Shown: positions 14,141 to 24,000 of the stretch, in pieces | Layout of the letters: the number at the start of each line of letters is the position of its first letter | How positions within the stretch are numbered: the stretch's first letter is position 1 | Notes under the pieces: model-generated | The model's database searches: none | Seen by the model: the letters and a program-made list of their open reading frames with translations, nothing else | Told to the model about the DNA's origin: nothing | Made by a program: the position numbers and the translations under genes | NCBI GenBank assembly: GCA_011391855.1 | Contig: JAABPT010000473.1 | Span: 1 to 26,823 of the forward strand | DNA from: Burkholderiales bacterium | Lineage (GTDB): Bacteria > Pseudomonadota > Gammaproteobacteria > Burkholderiales > Burkholderiaceae_C | Direction of reading: 5' to 3' | DNA length: 26,823 nt

Positions 14141-16291
14141 ATGACCTCCCTGCCTGCGTTCTGCCGCGACCATCCCTGGCGCCTGCGTGCGGCTGCGCTG
14201 GGGCTGGCGGCGGCGGTGGTGGGACTCGTCCAGGCTTTTGCACCGCAGCTGCTGCACACGGTGGAGGAGGTCTCGGGCGACGCCGCCTGGCGACTGTCGG
14301 CGTCCGACGTGCCCGAAAGGCGCGTCGTCGTCATCGACATCGACGAAGCGAGCCTCGACCGCCACGGCGCCTGGCCGTGGCCGCGGCCGACACTGGCCGC
14401 GCTGTCGCAGCGTCTGCTGGACGCCGGCGTTGCCGTGCAGGCGATCGACCTCGTGCTCGACGCCACCCGCCCCGGCGACGCGGAACTGCAGGAATTGTGG
14501 CGCCGCTCGCCCGTCGTGCTGGGCCAGATCTTCTCGCTCGACCCGCAGACCACGCCGCAGGTCGGCCACGTCGTCGGGGCCGTGGCCACCGCGCCGGGCA
14601 CGACGGCCGGCAGCCCCGACGCGGATCGCGGCACCTGCCCGCCTTTCGCTCCCCTGGGCCGAGGCCATATCGGCAATGCCGGCACGGTGATCTCCACCGG
14701 CTCGGTGGCCGGGCACCTGACGCCGAGCGTGCACGCCGACGGTGTCGTGCGCGAACTGCCGGCACTCATCTGCCACCAAGGACGCGCCTACCCCAGCCTG
14801 GCGCTGGCGACACTCTGGCGTGCCGCGCAGCCCGATGACGCCCAGGCGCCATCGCCCGACTGGACTTGGCGCGCAGGTACCGGCCTGCTCGAGCCGGCCT
14901 ACCTGCTCACCAGCCCCAGTCTGCCCGGCATCCAGGTGCCGGTCGACGCCGCAGGCCAGTTGCGGGTGCCGTTCCGCACCGCGCGCATGGCGCTCACCTC
15001 GGTCAGCGCGCACAAGGTGCTGGCGGGCCAGGCGCCGCCCGCAATCCTGGCCGGCACCGTGGCCCTGGTCGGCGCCACCGCCTTCGGCATCGGCGACGTC
15101 GCCGCCACGCCACTGACCGCCGTGGCCGCCGGCGTCGAGGTGCACGCCCAGCTGCTGTCGGGCCTGCTCGACCACCGCGTGCCCTACACCCCCCGCCACG
15201 CCGCCATCGGCCAGGGGCTGGCCATGCTGCTCATCGCCGGCGGCCTGTGGCTGGTGGCGGTGCGGCAGCGCGGTGCACCGGCCAAGCGCCTGCCCATCGC
15301 CGGCGCCGCCCTCGCGGCGCTGTGCTGCGCCGCCGCCTACTGGGCGTTGGTGGAGGCCGACCAGTGGTGGCCCTGGGCCGGTCCGGCGCTGTATGCGCTG
15401 CTGGCGGCCAGCGCGCTGGCGACGGCCGAGCACGCGCTGGCCCGCGCCCAGCGCGAGCGACTGTCGGCGCACCTGGGCTCCTACCTGCCGGAACCGGTGG
15501 CCAGGCGCCTGATGGCCAGCGAGCCCTCGGGCCAGTTGCAGGTGCAGCGCCGGCCGGTCAGCGTGCTGGTGGCCGACATCCGCAATTTCTCGGCCTTCGC
15601 CCAGTACCGGCCGCCCGAGGAGACGGCGGCGCTGCTGCACGCCTTCTATTGCGTGGCGGTCGACGTCGTCGAGCAGCACGGCGGCGTCGTCGAGCATATC
15701 GCCGGTGACTCCGTGCTCGCCGTCTGGAATGCCTACGCCGACTGCGCCGGGCATGCGCAGCAGGCGCTGCAGGCCGGCAAGGCGCTGCTGCGCGAGACGC
15801 GCAGCCTGCTGGCGCGCCGGCCCGACCCCGCGCATGGCCACCTCGTGCAGCCGCTGGCGCTGGGCATCGGGCTGGAAAGCGGCCTGGCCGTCGTCGGTTC
15901 CTTCGGCCCGGCGCGGCGGCGGTCCCATGCGGCGCTGGGGGAACCGGTCAGCGTAGCATCGCGTCTTCAGCAGATGACGCAAGACCTCTCCATGCCCTTG
16001 TTGATCGGACCTCAAATGGCGCGCCAGCTCCCGCCGCAAAGCACCGAGCCGCTGGGCGACTTCCTCCTGGAGGGCCTGGACAGCCCCTACACGCTCTACG
16101 GTGCGGCTGACGCGGCCGAGCTGGTTCCGCCCGAAGACCTGTGGGTCTCGACGCCCGCCACCGGTGCCGGCGACGCGGCCGACGACCCCTGGCAGGACGG
16201 GCAGCCGCTGACGCGGCGCCTGGCCGCCCTGGCCGCCACCCCAGTGGCTGCGGCCGCCCAGCACAACACCCCGCCACCGCGCGACGCGTGA
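14141..16291 (+). CDS. CHASE2-sensor class III nucleotidyl cyclase, catalytically atypical
   Basis: The product has 716 residues. A hydrophobic N-terminal helix (about 17-35) leads to an extracytoplasmic CHASE2 sensor (about 40-350) with RVVVIDIDEASLDRHGAWPW and GTVALVGATAFGIGD. Three membrane segments follow (about 355-375, 384-404, 410-430), then a cytosolic class III cyclase domain (about 472-650). Both metal-binding aspartates are present (VADIRNF, Asp479; AGDSVLAVW, Asp523). The adenine-selecting Lys four residues before the second Asp is His519. The selecting Asp/Thr is Ser595. The transition-state Asn of VNxxSR is Ser604, while Arg608 is kept. The tail after residue 650 is Ala/Pro-rich and probably disordered. 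It should convert ATP or GTP to a cyclic nucleotide, but activity and specificity are doubtful. It overlaps the next gene (GTGA, 16288-16291). Confidence 0.92.
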   Translation: MTSLPAFCRDHPWRLRAAALGLAAAVVGLVQAFAPQLLHTVEEVSGDAAWRLSASDVPERRVVVIDIDEASLDRHGAWPWPRPTLAALSQRLLDAGVAVQAIDLVLDATRPGDAELQELWRRSPVVLGQIFSLDPQTTPQVGHVVGAVATAPGTTAGSPDADRGTCPPFAPLGRGHIGNAGTVISTGSVAGHLTPSVHADGVVRELPALICHQGRAYPSLALATLWRAAQPDDAQAPSPDWTWRAGTGLLEPAYLLTSPSLPGIQVPVDAAGQLRVPFRTARMALTSVSAHKVLAGQAPPAILAGTVALVGATAFGIGDVAATPLTAVAAGVEVHAQLLSGLLDHRVPYTPRHAAIGQGLAMLLIAGGLWLVAVRQRGAPAKRLPIAGAALAALCCAAAYWALVEADQWWPWAGPALYALLAASALATAEHALARAQRERLSAHLGSYLPEPVARRLMASEPSGQLQVQRRPVSVLVADIRNFSAFAQYRPPEETAALLHAFYCVAVDVVEQHGGVVEHIAGDSVLAVWNAYADCAGHAQQALQAGKALLRETRSLLARRPDPAHGHLVQPLALGIGLESGLAVVGSFGPARRRSHAALGEPVSVASRLQQMTQDLSMPLLIGPQMARQLPPQSTEPLGDFLLEGLDSPYTLYGAADAAELVPPEDLWVSTPATGAGDAADDPWQDGQPLTRRLAALAATPVAAAAQHNTPPPRDA

Positions 16292-17742
16292 CGCCGCATC
16301 CGCCGGCGCGGCGCGTCCTGCGGGTCGGCCTGGTCTGGCTGGCGATCTCGGCCGGCGCGTCGGCTCGCGCCGAAACCGAAGCCGACCTCGATCCGCTGCC
16401 CACGCCGTCGGCGAACTGCGCCGCGCTGGCCGCCACCCCCTGGCCGCGCAGTGCGCAGGCCCAGGCCGCGCTGCTGCGCCTGATGGAGGTTGCCGCCGAC
16501 GCGTGCAACAACGACGCCGTCTTCCTGGCCGCCCTGGGCGGCGCGTGGCTCGAAGTGGGCGACGCCAAGCAGGCGCTGCTGCGGCTGGAGCGGGCGCTGC
16601 TGCTCAATCCCGAGCTGCTGTCGGCGCAGGCCGACCACGCGCTGGCGCTGGCGGCCCTGGGCGAACCGGCGGCGCGCGAGGAACTCGTGCGCGCCTGGCA
16701 GGACCGCACCGATGTCCCGCCCGTGCTCTGGAAGCGCCTCAACGACCCCGCGCCGCGGCTCGCCCGCGGCGCCACGCAGCCCGGCACGGGCCAGGCAGAC
16801 GCGCCCGCCGCGGGCTGGGTGCAGCTGCGCGAGATCCAGCTGCTGGCCGGCTACGAGGACAACCTCGCGCAATCGCCGCGCCTGAGCGAACTGACGATCA
16901 CGCCGCCCGACGGCCCCATCACGCTGCCGCTGGAGCGGCCGCTGGAGCCGCGTGCCGGAGGCGCAGCGCTGCTGGACATGACGTGGCAGGGGGCCATCAG
17001 CCCGTCGGCCACGCGCACCTACCTCGTCGGTGTCCAGGCCTCGGCCCGCCACGCACCGGGCGACAGCGACACCGACTGGCACAGCGTGCGCCTCGGGCTC
17101 GGGGCCTACCAGACCACCGGCGAGTGGCGATGGCAGCTCCAGGGGCGGGCGCAGGTCGCAGGCGGCGCGCTCACCGAAGACAGCCGCATGTGGCGCCTGG
17201 GCGTGGGCGCCGAAGGCCCGGCCGGCGACTGCAGCCAACGCTGGTACTTGGAAACCGAGGACCGGCGCTACCGCGAGTTCCCCATCAACGACGCCCAGGT
17301 CGCCGGCGTCGCCGCGAGCCTGCTCTGCGCCGTGCCGAGCCTGCGCACCTGGACGGTGGGCGTGTCGCTGGCTTGGGGCCAGGACCGGGCGCGGTCGGAC
17401 CAGCGGCCCGGCGGCGACCAGAAGAAATCCGGGGTCGGCGTGCGCGTGCTGGCCAATCTGGGGCGCAATGGCCGCAGCGGCAACCCCTGGTTCCTGGACG
17501 CCCAGTGGCGCTACAGCCACAGCGAGGACAAAGAGGGTTATAGTCCGTTGCTCGAAAACAACGTACGAAGAAGTACTAAAAATCAGCAACTCATGCTTGA
17601 ATTGACGGGTCCATGGTTCGAATTGGCCGCAGACAGCGCCGCGAGCGTGATCCAGGTCCTGGTTTCCCGGGAAAAGAGCAACCTGGCAGTCTTTTCATTC
17701 GACGCCGCATCGATCTACGGCGGGCTACGCTACAAATGGTAG
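16288..17742 (+). CDS. exported TPR-containing outer-membrane beta-barrel protein
   Basis: The product has 484 residues. GTG 16288 is chosen because it overlaps the cyclase stop and gives a good signal peptide, MTPHPPARRVLRVGLVWLAI then SAGASARA, with cleavage likely after Ala28. Residues of about 45-125 are TPR-like helices (LLRLMEVAADACNNDAVFLA, WLEVGDAKQALLRLERALLL). From about 170 to the end are alternating amphipathic strands (LREIQLLAGYEDNLAQS, RTYLVGVQASARHAPG, DAQWRYSHSEDKEGY) that close with YGGLRYKW. A terminal aromatic is typical of BAM-inserted barrels. The layout of a periplasmic TPR plus a C-terminal barrel resembles Slam-like or surface-assembly proteins. A role in placing the downstream surface protein is only inference. 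The last 200 bp are noticeably less GC-rich than the rest. Confidence 0.85.
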   Translation: MTPHPPARRVLRVGLVWLAISAGASARAETEADLDPLPTPSANCAALAATPWPRSAQAQAALLRLMEVAADACNNDAVFLAALGGAWLEVGDAKQALLRLERALLLNPELLSAQADHALALAALGEPAAREELVRAWQDRTDVPPVLWKRLNDPAPRLARGATQPGTGQADAPAAGWVQLREIQLLAGYEDNLAQSPRLSELTITPPDGPITLPLERPLEPRAGGAALLDMTWQGAISPSATRTYLVGVQASARHAPGDSDTDWHSVRLGLGAYQTTGEWRWQLQGRAQVAGGALTEDSRMWRLGVGAEGPAGDCSQRWYLETEDRRYREFPINDAQVAGVAASLLCAVPSLRTWTVGVSLAWGQDRARSDQRPGGDQKKSGVGVRVLANLGRNGRSGNPWFLDAQWRYSHSEDKEGYSPLLENNVRRSTKNQQLMLELTGPWFELAADSAASVIQVLVSREKSNLAVFSFDAASIYGGLRYKW

Positions 17743-18080
17743 GAACAGTCCCGGGCAAAAGCCGGCACAGGGCGTGCTAGCATGCGCGACGTGTCTGTGT
17801 TTAAACACCTTTCCTTGCGCCCGATCGCACCACGAACAAAGACTGACGAGCCATGTGATGCCCATCACATCGGTCGCCGTCGGCCCGGCTGACACTCAGC
17901 CGCCAGCATCAGGCTCTTTCCAACCTTGAACGTGCACCAGATCACCCGGTTCCACTCAGCGCCTTGCCCGCCATGCGGCGGCAGGACTCTGAGTCGAGTG
18001 CGGGTGTCCCCCAGAACACTCGGCACCGGTTTCTTTTGAAGAAGACAACTCTCTCTATCAACTCACCAGGAGTTAACTGA
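17743..18080 (+). other. 338-bp regulatory leader region before the giant gene
   Basis: No gene was found here. The region holds a 12-bp palindrome GTGTTTAAACAC (17797-17808), a CRP-like inverted repeat (17853-17870) listed separately, a small stem CCGCC-ATGC-GGCGG (17968-17981) and an 11-bp inverted repeat GACTCTGAGTC (17984-17994). TTTCTTTTGAAGAAG follows near 18029. A strong ribosome site AGGAG (18068-18072) lies 8 bp before the ATG. A CACTCA sequence (17893-17898) stands at nearly the same distance from the CRP-like box as CACTAT does upstream of the FecR gene, but it is a poor -10. No convincing sigma-70 promoter or T-tailed terminator was seen. Confidence 0.6.
17853..17870. promoter_or_regulatory. 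consensus CRP-like operator before the giant surface-protein gene
   Basis: ATGTGATGCCCATCACAT is a perfect 18-bp inverted repeat (8-bp arms, CC centre). It contains TGTGA-N6-TCACA with all ten consensus CRP positions. It lies 210 bp before the giant gene and 110 bp after the barrel-protein stop. Its left half TGTGATGC is identical to the left half of the box at 12608. The Crp/Fnr-family protein at 11874-12581 has the matching RETVxR recognition helix, so it is the likely binder, although a global CRP could also bind. Confidence 0.7.
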
Positions 18081-21000
18081 ATGACCACCCCCAGCTTTGA
18101 CCAAACCCTGATCGCTCGCGCGGCCACTGGTCTGTACAACCTGCAGCTCGGCAATACGACGATGGACTGGGCTCTTGGAGCGCTGACGGACAACCGCACC
18201 GTTGCTGACCTCGTCAATCAGTTGTACGTCCGTGATTTCGGGACCATGAGCGACGCCGACGTGGCGGCCATGGTCGTCGCGAACGTCAACATCACCGAGC
18301 CGCCCCTCGTCGTGGCCGATGCCACCCTCTACGTGGCCCAAAGGCTGGGGCAAGTCGCCCTGGAGCAAAAGGGTGCGATGGTCCTGGCGGTGCTGCAGGA
18401 GTTTTCCTTGCTGGCCGATGATCCGATCTACGGCTCGTATGCCACGGCGTTCAATGCCCAGATAGATGCGGCGGTCGGCTACGCTCAGATCCCGGGCTCG
18501 GTCGACGTGCCGCTGGACCAGCCGGCAAGCATGGAAGGCAAGGTCTTCGTTCTGACCCCTGTGCAAGTTCCCGGTGCCGAGGCAACCACACTCGACGTCA
18601 TGCGCCTCACCGGCGACCAGGGCGCCCGCATCGATCTCACCGCCAATAACAACCAGGTCCGCGGCCTGGACCTCGATGGTGACGGCACGATCGAAAACAA
18701 CGGCGTCGAGAACAACAACCCGACGACGCTGGACGACGGCAAGGACTTCGAGATCGTTGACGCCTATATGCGTAACCGTCTGAACGAAGGCGACGCGGCC
18801 AACAACTTCCTCGGCAATATCGAATTCGACGGTACGGGCTTCGCCGGCGACGGCGTCAATACCAACGGCAACATTTTCCTCGGTGGCCTGGGTGCAGACA
18901 CTGCCCTGGGTGGCATCGGCAACGACTTCATGGCCGGTGGCGGCGTTGCCTCTGGCAATGGCGGCGGCGATACGCTCTTTGGCGGTCGGAATGCCGACTT
19001 CTTCTTTGCGGAATTGTCCCTTCTTGACAACACCGACGGCAACTCGCTGGTCATCAATGGCGGCAGCACCTCTGACGATGCAGCGGTCGGCAACAACACG
19101 CCGCAGGACAGCGACTGGCTGCTCATCGAAGTTTCCGACGATGAAGACGGCACGGTCATCAATCTCGCAGACGGCGACGACGCCGATGGCCTGGATGAGA
19201 ACGACCAGTCGGTCGTGACCGGCACGGGCCGCACGATGCTCATGACCGAAATCGAGCATGTCGACGCGTCCGGCAACCTGTACGGCTTCCTCGATGATGT
19301 CGCTGTCGCCATCGGCGGCGGCGGCATGATGGTCGGCGGCGAGAACGTGGGCATCGGTGCGTCCGCGCAACTGAACATCATTGGCTCCATCGCCAACAAC
19401 ATCTTGATCGGTGGCTACGACAACGACCTGATCGAGGGTGGCGACGGCAGCGACCTGCTGATGGGCGGCAACCTCCGCTATTCGCTCAACAACCCCAATG
19501 CAGCCGGCATCGTCAACGACGGTCGTGACGAACTGATCGGCGGCGCTGGCGACGACAACCTGGTTTGGGAAGCCGACGGCGGCATCTACGAAGGTGATAT
19601 CAGCGAGGACGCTGCGGGTGCCGGTGACGACACCCTGTGGCTGACGAGTCAGAGCTTGGGCACTCGCACCGCGACGGCCATGACCACCGACGGCATTCTG
19701 CGCTTCGACCTCGCCACCGGCGGTGGCAGCGGAGTGGCTGGTGGCTTGGACGCCTCTGCGGGCTACGGTGGTGCAGATAAGAATGCGCCCGCCAGCAGCA
19801 GTCAATACGCAGGCATCTGGACGGCCGACCAGACCAACTACGCCGCAGGCGTGTCCCGCACGCAGGTGCAGGACATGGAAAGCATCATTGCAACCGGCCT
19901 GGGCGGTGTGGACTACCGGGCGGCGGGCTCCAATGATCCGGACCTGGCCTTCAATAACCAGCAGAACCATCGCGCTTACGAAGGCGCCCTGGACCTGCGG
20001 GGCACGAGTGGCGCAAACACCCTGTACGCCTCCCTCGGGGACTTCAGCGACGTAGTTGAGGGACGCGGTGGCGACGACAGTCTGACTGGCGGCGGCGGCA
20101 ATGACGATTTCTACTTCGGCACGGCCAACGGCGGCGCGCTGCTCGGCGATGGCGTGGATGTGATCCACCGCCAGTCCGATGTCAACGGCGACAACCTCTG
20201 GGACACTGACCTGGACGGCGAGGGCCTGTTCGAGCGTGACTTCAACATTGGCGGCACTTCGACCACGGGGGCATCCAGCCTGACTGTCGACCTCGGCACC
20301 ACCGATCTGGCTTCAGCCGATGTCGCGCTGACCTCGTTCAGCATCCGCATCGACGGCGTGACCTTTGCCGTCGCCGACTCGGCCGCGCTGATGGCCGCCA
20401 CCAGTGCAGCAGCAGTCGCGGCCTTGGTCAATACCGCCTACCAGGTACTCGACGCACGCGTCAGCGCCACTGCCTCGGGCAACACGATCGTCGTTTCTGA
20501 CACTGCCGGCCGCAACATTTCCGACACTGTGGCCGAAGGATACGCCGTCGGCGGTGTGGTTTCCAATGGTGCGTTCTCGGCCCAGGCCACGTATGCGCCC
20601 GCAGGCACCGCCACCACGCAGGACCGCCTGATCTACAAGTCTTTCGAAGACCGCGCCGACAACGAAGGCGTGAACGACGACTCCGTCCTTGGCAGCACGA
20701 TCTCGCTGGGTGTCGATGCCTATGCCGAAGACCTGGTGATCAATTTTGCCGACGAAGACGGCGACGGCATGGCCACCACACGCATCGCCGAGGACCAGTC
20801 CTACGCGCTGACTTTCACCAATCTGACCACGCAGGACCGTGTCACGATCACGGTGAATGGCATCAACTACGAGCTGACGGTCGGCGTTGACCTCGACGGC
20901 AACGTCATCCCCGCCGAAGACGGCGTGGCTGACGCGCAAGCCGACATCCAGGCCGCCTTCCTGGCCCGCTTGACGGCCTTCATCAACAGCTACATGGACG

Positions 21001-24000
21001 ACGACACGTCGGCCGGCGAAGTGGCTGCCGCACTGGCCGGCAGCACCATCACGCTGACGCAGGCACCCTACGACGGCGAGCAGACCGTCTTCATGCGTGT
21101 CACGGCGCCGCAACCGACTAATACCTCGGGCGGTGAGCCGGCCAAGGTGACCGTCGACAACACCTCGCAGCACGAAGTCGAACTCCTCGACTTCGACGGC
21201 CGCAACGGCAACCTGCACAACAAGAATGTCTTGTTCGTCGGCGAGAACGGCACTTCGCGTGCGATCCTGGCCACGGCCAAGAACGCGGGTGAAACCCTCG
21301 CCGGCTCGGAAGCCCTGGTCGTCGACGTGGGCCCGAACAACCTGCAGGACTTCGTCTTCGGCACCACCACGGCAATCCCGAACAATATCGCCACCAACAG
21401 CCCGCTTTCCAGCGTTGCGAACGGCGTCGCCTTCCACGGTGACGACTTCCTGCTCGGTGGCAACGGCACCGACATCATCAACGGCGGCACCGGCGACGAC
21501 CGCGTCGAAGGCTCCACCGGTGCAGACGTGCTCGACGGCGGCAAGAACTTCTATGCCGTTCAAGTGCTGGGCGAGCCGCAGGCGCGCGTTTACGTGCTGA
21601 ACAAGTGGGAGGCCGCCAACCCGACCAAGGTCACGGCCCTCAACAGCCTCACGATCTCGTCGATCCAGCTGATCAACCAGTCGGAGAACGGCGTCGCCAC
21701 GGCCAGCGGTGAATTCGACGACACGCTGCAGTTCTCGCAGAGCCTGTTCACGGCCGGCGTCACCCGCTTCACTGTCACGCTGGACAACTTCGCCCTCGCC
21801 GGCGGAGTCGTTGAACTGCGCAACGACGGCGCGGGCAGCGTCGGTGTCGACGTCGACGGCAACGGCACGGTGGACCACACCACGAAGTTCACCAACTTCG
21901 AAAATATCCGCACCGTTTCCGGTACCGGCAACGCCGTTGCCAACAGCGGCCAAGGTAGCGACACCCTCGACGCCACCGCCCTTTCGGCTGTCACAACGGG
22001 CGCCGGCGGCATCTCCTACAACCTGACCAACAGCGCCGCCGCTGGCGAGGTGCGTTACAGCACCAACGCGATCATCGGCACCGTGGCCAGTGGCGACCCG
22101 CAGTACCCCACGGCCAGTGACTACGAGTCCCTGGTGCTGCTGGTGGACGGTGTAGAAAGCGTCGTCACCAGCGATGGCGCCGATCTGTTGCTGATCGATG
22201 AAACCGAGGCCGCCAAGAACAACACGTTCGCGGCCGGCTTGGGTATCGACCGCATCGAGTACCAGAACGCCTTCGCCGGCGAGGCGACCGACGGCGCGGC
22301 TGAGCCCACCGTCACCATCAAGCTCGACGCCGTGGCCGCCAGCGCAGGCGGCACCGACACGGTCACCATGACCGGTGGTCGCGTGGGCAGCACCGTGGCC
22401 GTCGACTCGCTGGGTGGCGTCGAGTACATCACGCTGGCCGGCAACACCGCCGAGAGCACGCGTGAAAACGACATGCTCGACATCAGCGCCTTCGCCACCG
22501 GTGCCACCGTAAGCTACATCAACGGCCGCGTCACCGCCGGTGCCGACACGCACGTCACCATCCAGGGCATCGAGGAGATCGAGCGCGTGATGGGCGGTGC
22601 GGGCAACGACACCGTGCTCGTAGCCGACAGCGCCACGATGTCGGCAAACGCCCGCAACGACCAGACCGACGGCACGCCTGATCAGAACATCCTGTTCATG
22701 ACGTACGCCGACTTCGACCAGCTCAACACCAACGCGACCACCCGCAAGAGCTTCGGTGCGCAGGTGCTGGCCGGCGAGATCGTTCAGGTCAACAACCAGG
22801 GTGAGTTCTCGTTCACGCTGGGCGAGGCGGCCACCGGTTCCGATCTGGACCGCGTCGACTACAGCGCTGAAGACGGCCGTATCGTTGTGCCCGTGGGCCA
22901 GGAAACCGCCACCACCCCGCAGTACGTGGTGGTCGACGGCAACCTCGACGGCGCCATCACCGGCTCGCAAGACCGGGTCGATGCGCTGCGCGAAGTGGAG
23001 CAGATCGTCGCTTCCAAGGGCGAGTCGGTCCTCGACTTCACCGCGGTGGGGCAGGCGCGCCAGATCACCTTCCAGTACGCCGAGCCGGCCACGAATCCGG
23101 CCGACAAGGCCGTGATCGAGCAGGTCATCCGCATCGCCGACGGCAGCGGCAACACGTTGTCCGGCCTGAACGCATTCGTCGAGAAGTACACCTACGACTC
23201 GCCTACGTCGACGCTTCCCCCGGTGGCCGACGCCACCTGGAACCGCGTCGAAGGCAGCGACGCCTCTGAAGTCATCATCTACCAGGGCAGCGAAGACCTC
23301 GTCAACCAGTCGGGTCTGGACCACCGCTTCACGAACGACACGCTCACGCTGCGTGGTGGTGCCAACGAAGTGCGTTACTCGCCGCTGGAGACCAGCATCT
23401 CGTTGACGGTCACCGTCGCCGAGGAAAACCTGGCCACCGCCGGCGTGGCCGAGGGCCGCGTCAGCGGCACCGTGACGTTCCAGAACGGTAACGGCGTCGC
23501 CCTGGCGGGTGGCGGCACGCACACCATCAGCTCGCACGGCGCCGACAACAGCACCGCCCCCGGTTCGCTGAAGATCGAGGCTTCGCAGGACGCCGAAGAC
23601 AGCGTCACCTTCGACAACGTGACCGACAAGACCATCATCCTGGGCACCTCGCCGGGCGTCATCGACGTGCGTTCGAGCAACACGCCCACCATGAACACGA
23701 TGGTCCTGACCGGCTTCGAGCTCATGGTTGACGGTGCTACCAACGACCTGTACGACGTTCGCTCGCTGGCCACCACGGCCGGCCTCACGCTGACCGACAA
23801 CGCTGCCAACGACCACGACACGCTGAAGGTGGCCAATGACTCGGTGAACGCCGGCGTCATCAGCCTGCTCACGCTCAACGGTCCGCGCCCGGCCGGCTTC
23901 AACTTCGACTTCGACGCCCTCGATGTCACCGCGGTGACGGCCACCGGCCTCACGGTGATCGGCACCGGTGACGTCACCGACGAGGTGGTGCTCGGCGCGC

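Noticed and set aside
14030..16264. 744-residue open frame on the minus strand
   Set aside because: It is antisense to the CHASE2 cyclase gene; the plus strand carries the domain motifs.
17968..17981. CCGCC/GGCGG stem as a terminator of the barrel-protein operon
   Set aside because: The stem is short, no T-run follows, and it lies more than 200 bp after the stop and downstream of the CRP-like box.
18063..20168. 701-residue open frame on the minus strand
   Set aside because: It is antisense to the N-terminal third of the giant gene, has no recognisable domain, and is explained by codon bias.
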